Part shown: in pieces, positions 26,323-35,594 of the stretch
Numbering within the stretch: the first letter of the stretch is position 1
Layout: each line of letters opens with the position of its first letter
Assembly: GCA_963931635.1 (NCBI GenBank)
Contig: OZ007034.1
Coordinates: 1,860,001-1,924,000 of the forward strand
From: Caccoplasma sp905210875
GTDB taxonomy: Bacteria; Bacteroidota; Bacteroidia; Bacteroidales; UBA11471
DNA length: 64,000 bases
Direction of reading: 5' to 3'
Notes under the pieces: generated by a model
What the model was told of the DNA's origin: nothing
Database searches by the model: none
What the model saw: the letters and a program-made list of their open reading frames with translations, nothing else
Position numbers and translations under genes: made by a program

Positions 26323-27603
26323 ATGCTCGACAGAACCACTCCGCCTCCGGTAAGGGAGGTCGAAACTCTCACCTTCCCCGAAGTAGAGGCCAGTTTCTTA
26401 CCCAACGGTATACCGTTGTATGTCATCGACCGGAGAGAGCAGGAACTCTCGCGGGTCGATATTCTTTTTTCGGCCGGGAAGGTCGACGAGACACACCCCT
26501 TGACCGCCCGGCACACCGTTGCCATGTTGCGGGAGGGAGCCGCCGGGCTATCTTCGGCTGAGATTGCCGAGAAACTCGACTATTACGGGGCCGCCTTGCA
26601 GACACTGGCTACACAGCGCAATACCTATATTACGCTCTATGTGGCCAACCGTTATTTCTTCGAAGTGCTTCCCATTCTGTATAAACTGGTGGCCTGTCCC
26701 GATTTTCCTGAAACAGAGTTTGCCTCTCTGAAAGAACGTAACCGGCAGGCCTTGCTGGTCGACCTTATGAAGGTCAACGTACTGGCCTCCCGCACCTTTT
26801 CAGAACAGCTCTTCGGTGCGGACAACCCTTATGGAAAGCGTGAACAGCCGGCGGATTACGATACTCTTACGACCGGTCACCTGCGAGCTTTCCACCGCGA
26901 CTGTTATACGGCGCGCCGCTGCCGCATCGTACTCTCGGGCCGCATCACATCTGATATGAAGGCTGCCGTGGCCGATACCTTTTCAGCCCTCTCTCCCGGT
27001 GTCGAATATCACCAGGAACTATATCCCGTTCAGGTCCCGGCCGGCGAACATTACCGGTTTGTTCCCAAGGAGGGCGCGTTGCAGTCGGGCATCAATGCCG
27101 GATGTTTCGTTGTGGGGCGTAATCACCCCGATCATTTTGCGTTACGGGTACTCAATACGCTGCTGGGCGGCTATTTCGGCAGCCGGCTCATGTCGAACAT
27201 TCGCGAGGACAAAGGATATACCTATGGTATACAGTCGTCGATTGTCGCTTATCCCGATGTGGCCTATCTGGTGGTACAGACCCAGGCGGCGACACGCTAT
27301 GTGCGACCTCTTATCGACGAACTTTTCAACGAAATAGACCGTCTGCGCGACACTCTCGTCGGCGATGAAGAGTTGCACATGGTGCGCAATTATATGACCG
27401 GCGAGATGCTGCGACTCTTCGATTCGCCCTTCTCCGTGGCCGAGGTGTTTGTTATCCTTCTGGCCAATGATCTCGACTTTTCCTATTACAATAGTCAGTT
27501 TGAAGCTTTGCGGACGATAACTACCGCTCGGTTGCAAGAAGTGGCATGTCGTTATCTCGACCGGGCAAACTTCTGTGTATCGGTAGCCGGTCAGGAAAAG
27601 TAG
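26323..27603 (+). CDS. M16-family (pitrilysin-like) peptidase homologue lacking the zinc motif
   Basis: 426 residues from the ATG at 26323; an in-frame start far upstream would overlap kdsB. The fold features of M16 are present: the N-terminal Leu-Pro-Asn-Gly-Ile-Pro start, the second domain, and the late Arg-Glu-Asp-Lys-Gly-Tyr-Thr-Tyr-Gly block carrying the Arg/Tyr pair. But the His-x-x-Glu-His site reads His64-Thr-Val-Ala67-Met68, so Glu and the second His are lost. It is therefore probably the non-catalytic partner of a two-subunit M16 enzyme, or a scaffold. No catalytic partner lies in this window. No signal peptide is evident. Confidence 0.85.
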   Translation: MLDRTTPPPVREVETLTFPEVEASFLPNGIPLYVIDRREQELSRVDILFSAGKVDETHPLTARHTVAMLREGAAGLSSAEIAEKLDYYGAALQTLATQRNTYITLYVANRYFFEVLPILYKLVACPDFPETEFASLKERNRQALLVDLMKVNVLASRTFSEQLFGADNPYGKREQPADYDTLTTGHLRAFHRDCYTARRCRIVLSGRITSDMKAAVADTFSALSPGVEYHQELYPVQVPAGEHYRFVPKEGALQSGINAGCFVVGRNHPDHFALRVLNTLLGGYFGSRLMSNIREDKGYTYGIQSSIVAYPDVAYLVVQTQAATRYVRPLIDELFNEIDRLRDTLVGDEELHMVRNYMTGEMLRLFDSPFSVAEVFVILLANDLDFSYYNSQFEALRTITTARLQEVACRYLDRANFCVSVAGQEK

Positions 27604-27701
27604 ATTGCACTTCTCCTTTAAAAACAGATGTGTTTGCAGCTATATTTTGAAAAATCTTATAATAACCGAAGTCTTGGGCTTCTATTAAAAACAAGATGAT
27701 T

Positions 27702-28178
27702 ATGAAAAAGAGATTGACGATTGCGCTGGTAGCGCACGATAACCGTAAAGCCGATTTGGTGGAGTGGGCGGTTTTTAATTCCGATGAGTTGTCGAGACAC
27801 CATCTGGTATGTACTGGTACAACGGGCTCTTTGGTGAAGGAAGCCTTTGAAAAGAAAGGTGTTACTGCCGATATTACCTGCATGCATTCTGGACCGCTTG
27901 GAGGCGATGCCGAGATTGCGGCCCTGGTGGTGCAGCACAAAATCAATCTGGCAATTTTTCTCATTGACGATCTCAATCCCCAACCTCATGAGGCCGATAT
28001 ACAGATGTTGTTGCGCCAATGTCGTGTGCACAATGTGCCTATTGCCTGCAACCGATACAGTGCCGATCTGATGATTACCAGTACGTTGTGGGACAATGAC
28101 GATTATGTGCCTTCGACCCCTAAATACGTACTGTTTGATCGGGAGGCTGTGATGGCCCGACTTTCTCGTGAAAAGTAA
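27702..28178 (+). CDS. mgsA: Methylglyoxal synthase
   Basis: 158 residues from the ATG at 27702 (an ATG two codons earlier at 27696 is equally possible). It opens Leu-Thr-Ile-Ala-Leu-Val-Ala-His-Asp, then has the phosphate-binding Thr-Gly-Thr-Thr-Gly-Ser segment, the catalytic Asp pair in Phe-Leu-Ile-Asp-Asp-Leu, and Asn-Val-Pro-Ile-Ala-Cys-Asn. It converts dihydroxyacetone phosphate to methylglyoxal, a glycolytic overflow route. The convergent aldehyde dehydrogenase gene ends 8 bases away and could act on related aldehydes, though that is only an inference. Confidence 0.95.
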   Translation: MKKRLTIALVAHDNRKADLVEWAVFNSDELSRHHLVCTGTTGSLVKEAFEKKGVTADITCMHSGPLGGDAEIAALVVQHKINLAIFLIDDLNPQPHEADIQMLLRQCRVHNVPIACNRYSADLMITSTLWDNDDYVPSTPKYVLFDREAVMARLSREK

Positions 28179-28185
28179 CCTGTTG

Positions 28186-29553
28186 CTAACGAAACAACCG
28201 TTTGAGCCAAGGTAGTTTCCCGGCCGAGGGTACAAACTTGATGCCGGGATTCCATCTTGTGCGGTTTACCAGAAGCGCACGTTTGTGACTGAATGTGAGA
28301 AAACTCTCGTGCCCGTGATAACTGCCCATGCCGCTGTATCCTACGCCGCCAAATGGCAGATGTGAATTGGCTATGTGCGATACCACATCGTTTACGCAGG
28401 CTCCACCCGATGAGGTATGTTTCAGCACTTTGTCGATTTCTTTTTGTTTCTGTCCGAAGTAGTACAGCGCCAACGGTTTCTCCCTACTGTTGACAAAGTC
28501 GATGACCTCGTCGAGTGTCGTGTAAGGCAGCAGGGGTAGTATGGGCCCGAAAATCTCTTCCTGCATGATGCGCATCTCGGGGGTGATGTGCGAGATGAGC
28601 GTGGGGGCTATGTAGAGATCGTCGACGTCGTATGTACCACCATGTTCGATATGACCTTGCTTGATGAGTCGTACGAGTTCATAAAACCGCTTTTCATTGA
28701 TGATTCGAGGATAGTCACTGTTGGTCTGAGGATTTTCACCGTATTGTCGCACGATTTCTTGTCGCAGCAGAGCTATGAGTGGTTCCATGATGTCGCGATG
28801 CACAAGCAGATAGTCGGGTGCAATACACGTTTGCCCGCAGTTCAGGAACTTGCCCCATACGATACGCCTTGCCGCCGTGGCCAGGTGGGCATCGCGGTGT
28901 ACGATACAGGGGCTTTTCCCTCCCAGTTCCAAGGTTACCGGAGTCAGGTGCCGGGCAGCAGCTTCGGCAACTTTTTTTCCGTAGGAGGAACCTCCCGTGA
29001 AGAAAATGTAATCCCATTTCATTTCGAGCAGCCGGTCGGTACCTCTGTTGTCGGTATCGACCCACAAGACGTGGCGGCAGTCAAACGCTTCATTGACAAT
29101 TTTCCGGCATATTTCGTTGGTGTGCGGGGCGTAGGGCGACCCTTTCAACGTAACGCAGTTCCCCGCTGCGACAGCTCCGACGAGCGGTGAAAAAAGCAGT
29201 TGGAACGGGTAGTTCCAGGGAGCGAGAATTAGTACGTTGCCGTAGGCCTGATAGGTGATGCGGCTTGTCGTTCCCATGAGGAGGAAAGGGGTGTGTACCC
29301 GTTTTGGTGTTGCCCATTTTTTCAGTTGGGCAATGGCTTGTCGCAGTTCGCTGCGTACAAATCCGATTTCTGTGAGATAACTTTCGTACGCCGACTTGTG
29401 CAGGTCGGCTTCGAGGGCTTTTGCAATGTCGTTTTCGTAGCGTATTACGGTCTTTTGCAGACGTTTGAGAGCCTTTTTACGGTATTTGATGGAGAGGGGA
29501 TTTTGTTTCCCGAAAAAGAGCCGTTGGGCATCGATGCGTTCTGTGTCGAGCAT
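28186..29553 (-). CDS. Aldehyde dehydrogenase family protein
   Basis: 455 residues, the length of the ALDH3-like group without an N-terminal extension. Catalytic features: Asn in Ala-Pro-Trp-Asn-Tyr-Pro, the Glu of Leu-Glu-Leu-Gly-Gly-Lys-Ser-Pro, and the nucleophile Cys in Asn-Cys-Gly-Gln-Thr-Cys-Ile-Ala-Pro-Asp. It should oxidise an aldehyde with NAD(P)+. A TACCTTTG box (complement 29588-29595) lies 35 bases before the ATG. The stop is only 7 bases from the convergent mgsA stop. Confidence 0.92.
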   Translation of the reverse strand: MLDTERIDAQRLFFGKQNPLSIKYRKKALKRLQKTVIRYENDIAKALEADLHKSAYESYLTEIGFVRSELRQAIAQLKKWATPKRVHTPFLLMGTTSRITYQAYGNVLILAPWNYPFQLLFSPLVGAVAAGNCVTLKGSPYAPHTNEICRKIVNEAFDCRHVLWVDTDNRGTDRLLEMKWDYIFFTGGSSYGKKVAEAAARHLTPVTLELGGKSPCIVHRDAHLATAARRIVWGKFLNCGQTCIAPDYLLVHRDIMEPLIALLRQEIVRQYGENPQTNSDYPRIINEKRFYELVRLIKQGHIEHGGTYDVDDLYIAPTLISHITPEMRIMQEEIFGPILPLLPYTTLDEVIDFVNSREKPLALYYFGQKQKEIDKVLKHTSSGGACVNDVVSHIANSHLPFGGVGYSGMGSYHGHESFLTFSHKRALLVNRTRWNPGIKFVPSAGKLPWLKRLFR

Positions 29554-29764
29554 TTCGAGAAGATTTTCAGTTTTAGATAAATCGGGGCAAAGGTATAGCT
29601 TTTATCGGATAAGCCAAACCGGTGATTGTGAAACGATATTTTTTAATGTAGACTTTTTTATAACGTATTCCGATGAGGAAAGGTTGTTTACAATTTTATT
29701 AAGGCAACCAAACCAAAGCTCCTCTCTGATGGTTATATCGTCAGACATAAATAATGCAGGTCTG

Positions 29765-31195
29765 ATGAAAAAACAATGCTCTTGGCGATACCTTTTCTTA
29801 GTCGTGGCCATGGTGTCGGGAGTTTTTTCCCCGATTATGGCCCAGCGTACAGCGGGTGAAAAACACCTTTCCCACCCATTGCCCGAGCAGTGGGCCGGCG
29901 ACAGCCTGTTTGTGCAGCAACTGCCTGTTACCGGCCGCTGGTGGCTGAATCTTGACGATACGTTACTCGATTCCCTTATTACGGTGGCATTTGCCAACAG
30001 TCCTGACCTGAAAACGCTTTTTTACCGTGTGCAGTCGGCCCAGGCAGCCCTGCGCATGAAACAAAGTGTCTATTATCCTTCGCTGCAAGCCAATTTCGGC
30101 TGGAACAAAAATCAGACCAGTGGCCGGGTTTCCGACGGGGGAACGCAGACGCGTGAACACTTCTTTTCCGGAGCCCTGACTACAACCTGGGAGATCGATC
30201 TCTTCGGAGCCACCACCATGCAGGTGCGTTCGCAGAAGGCGCAATATCGCATATCGATTGAAACCTATAATGCCGCGCTGGTATCGTTGGCTGCACAGGT
30301 GGCTTCGGCCTACGCCCAGTTGCGTGTATTACAGCAGCAGGAGATAGTGGCCCGCCGTAACATCAATTCGCAAAAGTCGATTCTCGAAATGACCGAGGTG
30401 CGATACGAAACGGGATTGGCTTCGCAACTCGATGTAGCACAGGCCCGATCGGTCTATTTCAGTACACTGGCCACTATACCCTCCATCGAAGCCGGCATTG
30501 TCGTGCAGGTCAATATCCTGGCATTGCTGGTGGGAACCCACCCCGAGGCCATGGTTTCGGTACTCGAAAAGGAGAGGCCCATTCCCGATTTCCGGGCGAT
30601 AGTGCCCGTAGGGGTGCCGGCCAATCTGTTGCGGCAACGTCCCGACATACGCGCCGCCGAGCAGTCGGTCGTAGCGGCGGCTGCTCTGGTAGGTGCCTCG
30701 CGGGCCGATTATCTGCCACGTCTTACGCTGACCGGCTCGATAGGTTTTGCTTCGCAGCAGATGAATGAGTTTTTCGACCACCGCAGCCTTACCTACTCCA
30801 TTGCCCCCTCGCTCACCTGGACTCTTTTTCAAGGTCGTCAGTATACCCAGGCCACGCGACAGGCTCGGGCCGAGTGGCAGGCCAGCATCGAGCAGTACAA
30901 TCTGGCCGTGCTGACAGCCGTACAGGAGGTCGACAACGCCATGGCCTATTATAAGGGGGCGGTTAAGCAGTTGGGGGTACTCTACGATTTGGTGGAGCAG
31001 GGCAAAATAACCCTTACACTCTCTCTCGACCTCTACAAGCGGGGGCTTTCTACGTTTCAGAATGTACTCGACGCGCAACGCTCCCTGCTCGACTATCAGA
31101 ACGGGTTGGTGTCGGCTCAGGGTATAGCTCTTACCTCGGTTATCGACCTTTACCGGGCATTGGGTGGAGGTTGGGACAACACCTCCCCGGAGTAG
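29765..31195 (+). CDS. TolC/OprM-type outer-membrane efflux channel
   Basis: 476 residues from the ATG at 29765, which starts a signal peptide (Met-Lys-Lys, hydrophobic core, Ile-Met-Ala-Gln). The ORF is open farther upstream but those codons overlap the divergent aldehyde dehydrogenase region. Repeated TolC-like coiled-coil halves are seen, with Leu-Leu-Arg-Gln-Arg-Pro-Asp-Ile-Arg-Ala-Ala-Glu, the NodT/OprM family signature. There is no lipobox, unlike OprM. First gene of a three-gene RND operon; 30 bases separate it from the adaptor gene. Confidence 0.93.
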   Translation: MKKQCSWRYLFLVVAMVSGVFSPIMAQRTAGEKHLSHPLPEQWAGDSLFVQQLPVTGRWWLNLDDTLLDSLITVAFANSPDLKTLFYRVQSAQAALRMKQSVYYPSLQANFGWNKNQTSGRVSDGGTQTREHFFSGALTTTWEIDLFGATTMQVRSQKAQYRISIETYNAALVSLAAQVASAYAQLRVLQQQEIVARRNINSQKSILEMTEVRYETGLASQLDVAQARSVYFSTLATIPSIEAGIVVQVNILALLVGTHPEAMVSVLEKERPIPDFRAIVPVGVPANLLRQRPDIRAAEQSVVAAAALVGASRADYLPRLTLTGSIGFASQQMNEFFDHRSLTYSIAPSLTWTLFQGRQYTQATRQARAEWQASIEQYNLAVLTAVQEVDNAMAYYKGAVKQLGVLYDLVEQGKITLTLSLDLYKRGLSTFQNVLDAQRSLLDYQNGLVSAQGIALTSVIDLYRALGGGWDNTSPE

Positions 31196-31225
31196 TTGGA
31201 TTGAACAGCAAAACAAATACGAAGC

Positions 31226-32344
31226 ATGAAGAAGTATCGAAGTTTATGTATCGCTCTTCTGGTAGCCTGCCTCGCTTTGCCAGCCTGCCGTGAGCAACCG
31301 CCGGCCTCTCCCGTTACGGTGCCCGCTGTTACGGTGGCCTACCCGCAACAGCGGGCGGTAACTTTGTACAAGGAGTATCCCGGTTACATATCGGCCTGGA
31401 ATGCCGTCGATGTTGTGGCCCGTGTGTCGGGTTACTTGTTGGAGAGCCTTCCTGCGGCCGGGTCGGTGGTACACAAGGGCGACCTGCTCTATGTCATAGA
31501 GCCCACCCAGTACGAAGATGCCGTGAAACAGGCCGAGGCGGGTGTGCTCGATGCCCGTGCCACACTCGACTATGCGCAGAACAATTATATCCGCATGAAA
31601 GAGGCGCGCAGCAGTAATGCCGTGAGTGAGATAGACCTGATACAGGCCCGCTCCAATATGCAGATAGCCGAGGCGGCGCTCTCGAATGCCGAAGCGGCGC
31701 TGAACACGGCGCAGACCAATCTGAGCTACTGCTACATACACGCACCTTACTCCGGTCATATCTCCCTGACGGCCTATTCCGAAGGCGGATACATTGCGGG
31801 GCAGTCTTCGCCGGCCCGCATGTCGACCATCTATCAGGATTCGGCCGTGTATGCCTACTTCTCGATAGAAGATGCGCAATACCTGAAAATCGTTGAAAAT
31901 CTGCGGCGTACACAACCAACGGCCGAGGATCGCCGTGTGATGGTTTATACACGGGAGAACGCGGTGCCTTATCCCGGCACGGTCGATTATCTGGCGCCCA
32001 ACATCAATCTCTCTACCGGAACGATTACGTTGCGGGCGGCGGTCAGAAATCCGCGTGGCGAATTGAAAGACGGCCTTTACGTAACGGTCCGCATCAAGTC
32101 GGACTATAAGGCGAATGCCCTTTTGGTACCAAGCTTTTCGATTGGTACCGACCAGCTCGGAAAGTATCTCTATGTTGTCGGGGCCGACGACAAGATTATG
32201 TACCGGCATATCGAGACCTCCGGTACGGTCGATGATACCCTGACCATTGTGGAGAGCGGGTTGCGTCCCGATGAGCGGTTTGTAACCAAGGCGTTGTTGA
32301 AAGTGCGCGATGGCATGGCCGTGCGCCCGGTGCTTGCACCGTAA
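31226..32344 (+). CDS. RND efflux periplasmic adaptor (membrane fusion) lipoprotein
   Basis: 372 residues. Lipobox Leu-Pro-Ala-Cys near residue 20. The order is that of AcrA: beta-barrel/lipoyl start (Glu-Tyr-Pro-Gly-Tyr-Ile, Val-Val-Ala-Arg-Val-Ser-Gly-Tyr-Leu), an alpha-helical hairpin of Ala/Glu/Asn-rich repeats, then Tyr-Ile-His-Ala-Pro-Tyr-Ser-Gly and the C-terminal barrel. It links the inner-membrane pump to the TolC-type channel. It sits between those two genes, 17 bases ahead of the pump. Confidence 0.95.
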   Translation: MKKYRSLCIALLVACLALPACREQPPASPVTVPAVTVAYPQQRAVTLYKEYPGYISAWNAVDVVARVSGYLLESLPAAGSVVHKGDLLYVIEPTQYEDAVKQAEAGVLDARATLDYAQNNYIRMKEARSSNAVSEIDLIQARSNMQIAEAALSNAEAALNTAQTNLSYCYIHAPYSGHISLTAYSEGGYIAGQSSPARMSTIYQDSAVYAYFSIEDAQYLKIVENLRRTQPTAEDRRVMVYTRENAVPYPGTVDYLAPNINLSTGTITLRAAVRNPRGELKDGLYVTVRIKSDYKANALLVPSFSIGTDQLGKYLYVVGADDKIMYRHIETSGTVDDTLTIVESGLRPDERFVTKALLKVRDGMAVRPVLAP

Positions 32345-32361
32345 TTTTTAATAGACAAGAT

Positions 32362-35300
32362 ATGTTTTCAAGATTCTTTATCGACCGTCCTGTTTTTGCC
32401 ACGGTACTGGCCCTGCTCATGGTGTTGGCCGGGATTGTATCGCTCGAAGTGCTTCCCGTGGCGCAATTCCCCGACATCACTCCGCCCACGGTACAGGTAT
32501 CGGCCGTGTATCCGGGTGCGAGCGCTGCAACGGTGGCCCAGTCGGTGGGTACGGTTATCGAGGAGCAGATAAACGGGGTCGACGGCATGATATACATGAG
32601 TTCGGCCTCCTCGTCGTCGGGCAGCTACACCCTGACGGTAACTTTTGAAGTGGGTACCGACATCGACATGGCCACTGTGCTGGTGCAGAACCGTGTGGCG
32701 ATAGCCGAAGGCAATCTGCCTGAGGCCGTGGTGGAGCAGGGTATTACTACGCGCAAGCAGTCGACCGACATTGTGCTGCTGCTTGCCCTGGAATCCAATT
32801 CGGCTCTGTACAACGGGCTTTATCTCTCCAACTATGCACAGCTCCACTTTACCGATGCATTGTCGCGTCTGCCCGGTGTGGGCAGTGTGAAGGTGTTCGG
32901 TGCCGGAAGTTACAGCATGCGTGTATGGCTCAACCCCGAACTGATGCGCATACGTGACGTTACACCCTCTGATGTCTTTGCGGCCATACAGGCACAGAAT
33001 GTCGAGGTGTCGGCCGGGACGGTCGGCAGTCAGCCGCTTGACGAGCCGGTCGACTTTCAGTTTACCCTCGCGGCGCGGGGACTGCTCACGACGGCCGAAG
33101 ATTTCGGCAACCTGGTCGTCAAGGTGCTGCCGGGCGGAAATTATCTGCGCCTGCGCGACATTGCCCGGATAGACCTTGGCAGCCAGACCTATAATGTGGC
33201 CTCGACCCAGAACGGCCGACAGTCGGCATCGATGGCCATATATCAGTCGCCGGGCTCCAATGCGTTGAGCGTATCAAAACTTGTCAGAGCCGAGATGGAG
33301 AGGCTGGCCGGAGATCTGCCGTCGGGTGTGCGTTACGAGGTTGTTCTCGACACGACCGATTTTGTATCGGCATCGGTCGACGAGGTGCTGAAAACCTTTC
33401 TCGAAACGACCCTCCTGGTCATACTGGTTATTCTGCTCTTCCTGCAAAACGGAAGGGCTGTCATCATACCGTCGCTCACCATTCCGGTTTCGCTGATAGC
33501 CACCTTTGCCGTCATGCACCTGTTTGGCTTTTCCATCAATATGCTCACCCTCTTCGGTCTTGTGTTGGCCATTGCTATTGTGGTCGACGACGCCATCGTG
33601 GTGGTAGAGAACACGGCCCGTCTGCTCGATACCGGCCGGTATTCGGCCCGCGAGGCGGTTGTCCGGGCCATGGGCGAGATTACCGGCCCCGTTATCGGTG
33701 TCGTACTGGTGCTGATGGCGGTGTTTATTCCCACGGCTTTTGTGGCCGGCGTTACCGGCGAATTATACAAACAGTTTGCCCTTACCATTGCGGCCGCCAC
33801 GTTTTTCAGCGGACTCAATTCGCTGACGCTGACTCCCGCCCTCTGCGCGCTCTTTTTGCGGCCTTCGGCTCCCGGCCGGAATTTTGTCTACCGGGCCTTT
33901 GACAAGATGTATAATCGTCTCGTGTCGGTCTACGGGGCTGTGGCTGCCTGGCTCATACGGCGACCGGTGTCGGCAGCCCTGCTGTTTCTTCTCTTCTCGG
34001 CAGTTGCGTTGATGCTTTTCTGGCGGTGGCCCACGTCGTTTATTCCCGAAGAAGACCAAGGCTATTTTGTGGTGTCGGTGCAGTTGCCACCGGCGTCGAG
34101 CCTGCAACGTACCGAGGCGGTATCGGCGCGGGTAGGAGAGCTCCTGGCTGCTTATCCCGAGGTTGTTGCCTATACTGCCATCAACGGATTTTCTATGATT
34201 GCGGGTGGAGAAAACTCCAATACGGCTACTTTTTTCGTTATCTTGGAGAACTGGAATCTCCGTAAGGGAAAGGGCAAAAGCGTGTTCGATATTATTGCCG
34301 ACTTTAACCGTCGTGTGCAGTCGGTCGAGGAGGCGGTTGTCTATGCCGTGAATCCACCCGCCATTCCCGGGCTGGGTGTGAGCGGCGGTCTGGCGTTGGA
34401 GTTGCAAGACCGGAATAACCTGGGAACGACCGAACTCGAAAATGCGGTCGATGCCCTGCTGGTGGCGACGACCGGAGTTCCGCAGCTGGCCTCGATGAAC
34501 AGTGCCTTCCAGGGAAATTCGCCCCAATACTTTCTCAACATCGACCGCGACAAGGCCAAGATGCAGGGATTGAAGATAGACGATATTTTCACGACCCTGT
34601 CGCTCTATCTCGGATCGGCCTATGTCAACGACTTTGTCGACTTCGGGCGTGTTTATCAGGTAAAAATCGGGGCTGATGCCGACAGCCGTGCCCGCATCGA
34701 TGATGTGTTGCGACTCAGTGTGCGCAATACGTCGGGCGACATGGTGCCCTTTTCGTCGTTTACGACGATAGAAGAACGGTTGGGCCTGTCGACCGTGTCG
34801 CGTTATAATATGTACTCGGCCGCCGCCATTACGGCGGTTACCGCACAGGGGTACAGTTCGCAACAGGGTATTGCTGCCGTCGAACAGCTTGTCGACCGGG
34901 TGTTGGGCAACAATTTCGGCTATGAGTGGACGGGCACTACTTATCAGGAGACACAGGCCGGCGCGTCGATAAGCCTTATTTTTCTGTTGGCCCTGCTGGT
35001 GGTGTGGCTGGTGCTCTCGGCTCAGTATGAGAGTTGGACCAGCCCTGTGGCCGTCTTGCTGGGGCTTCCGTTTGCCCTTCTCGGGGTGGTTGCCGGTTGT
35101 TTCCTTATGGACCTTTCGGTGAGTATATATACGCAGATTGGAGTTGTCCTGCTCATCGCATTGTCGGCCAAGAATGCCATACTCATTGTGGAGTTTGCCC
35201 GCGATTACAGGGCGCAGGGCGAGTCGATAGAGCAGGCGGCCCTCGAAGCCGGACGGGTGCGCCTGCGGCCTATACTCATGACCTCGCTGGCCTTCGTGTT

Positions 35301-35481
35301 GGGAGTGATGCCTCTTGTTTTTGCTACCGGCGCTGGTGCCGAGAGCCGCATCGCATTGGGGACGGCCGTCGTCTTCGGTATGGCGGTAAACATGATATTG
35401 GGTACACTGTTTATACCCTATTTTTATTGTCTGATGCAGCGCCTCGAAGAGCGGTGGTTTAGAAAAGTTGGTTCTCAATAA
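32362..35481 (+). CDS. RND multidrug efflux permease (AcrB/HAE1 type)
   Basis: 1039 residues, full length. The N-terminus Met-Phe-Ser-Arg-Phe-Phe-Ile-Asp-Arg-Pro-Val-Phe is typical. The proton-relay residues are there: Asp-Asp in Ile-Val-Val-Asp-Asp-Ala-Ile-Val-Val-Val-Glu-Asn, and Lys in Ser-Ala-Lys-Asn-Ala-Ile-Leu-Ile-Val-Glu-Phe. Twelve membrane helices and two large periplasmic loops. Expected to expel drugs, bile salts or detergents through the channel encoded upstream. No local regulator gene is adjacent, so control may be remote. Confidence 0.96.
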   Translation: MFSRFFIDRPVFATVLALLMVLAGIVSLEVLPVAQFPDITPPTVQVSAVYPGASAATVAQSVGTVIEEQINGVDGMIYMSSASSSSGSYTLTVTFEVGTDIDMATVLVQNRVAIAEGNLPEAVVEQGITTRKQSTDIVLLLALESNSALYNGLYLSNYAQLHFTDALSRLPGVGSVKVFGAGSYSMRVWLNPELMRIRDVTPSDVFAAIQAQNVEVSAGTVGSQPLDEPVDFQFTLAARGLLTTAEDFGNLVVKVLPGGNYLRLRDIARIDLGSQTYNVASTQNGRQSASMAIYQSPGSNALSVSKLVRAEMERLAGDLPSGVRYEVVLDTTDFVSASVDEVLKTFLETTLLVILVILLFLQNGRAVIIPSLTIPVSLIATFAVMHLFGFSINMLTLFGLVLAIAIVVDDAIVVVENTARLLDTGRYSAREAVVRAMGEITGPVIGVVLVLMAVFIPTAFVAGVTGELYKQFALTIAAATFFSGLNSLTLTPALCALFLRPSAPGRNFVYRAFDKMYNRLVSVYGAVAAWLIRRPVSAALLFLLFSAVALMLFWRWPTSFIPEEDQGYFVVSVQLPPASSLQRTEAVSARVGELLAAYPEVVAYTAINGFSMIAGGENSNTATFFVILENWNLRKGKGKSVFDIIADFNRRVQSVEEAVVYAVNPPAIPGLGVSGGLALELQDRNNLGTTELENAVDALLVATTGVPQLASMNSAFQGNSPQYFLNIDRDKAKMQGLKIDDIFTTLSLYLGSAYVNDFVDFGRVYQVKIGADADSRARIDDVLRLSVRNTSGDMVPFSSFTTIEERLGLSTVSRYNMYSAAAITAVTAQGYSSQQGIAAVEQLVDRVLGNNFGYEWTGTTYQETQAGASISLIFLLALLVVWLVLSAQYESWTSPVAVLLGLPFALLGVVAGCFLMDLSVSIYTQIGVVLLIALSAKNAILIVEFARDYRAQGESIEQAALEAGRVRLRPILMTSLAFVLGVMPLVFATGAGAESRIALGTAVVFGMAVNMILGTLFIPYFYCLMQRLEERWFRKVGSQ

Positions 35482-35490
35482 AGTTATTAA

Positions 35491-35534
35491 GTGACTAATT
35501 CTGCATAACCAATGTGTTATCCAGAATTAGTCAC
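35491..35534. repeat. Long inverted repeat after the RND operon
   Basis: Arms 35491-35509 and 35516-35534 match at 18 of 19 positions around a 6-base loop. It lies between the convergent RND permease and SGNH-like genes. It could be a terminator for either, but there is no U-run directly after it on the plus strand. Confidence 0.7.
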
Positions 35535-35594
35535 CGAGATTAGAATTGTTTTATTAATAGGGGAAAAGTTTATAAATTTATGGCATATTGATTT

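Noticed and set aside
33763..35478. Long minus-strand ORF opposite the RND permease
   Set aside because: The permease is complete with its proton-relay residues; the antisense frame is highly charged and without family features.
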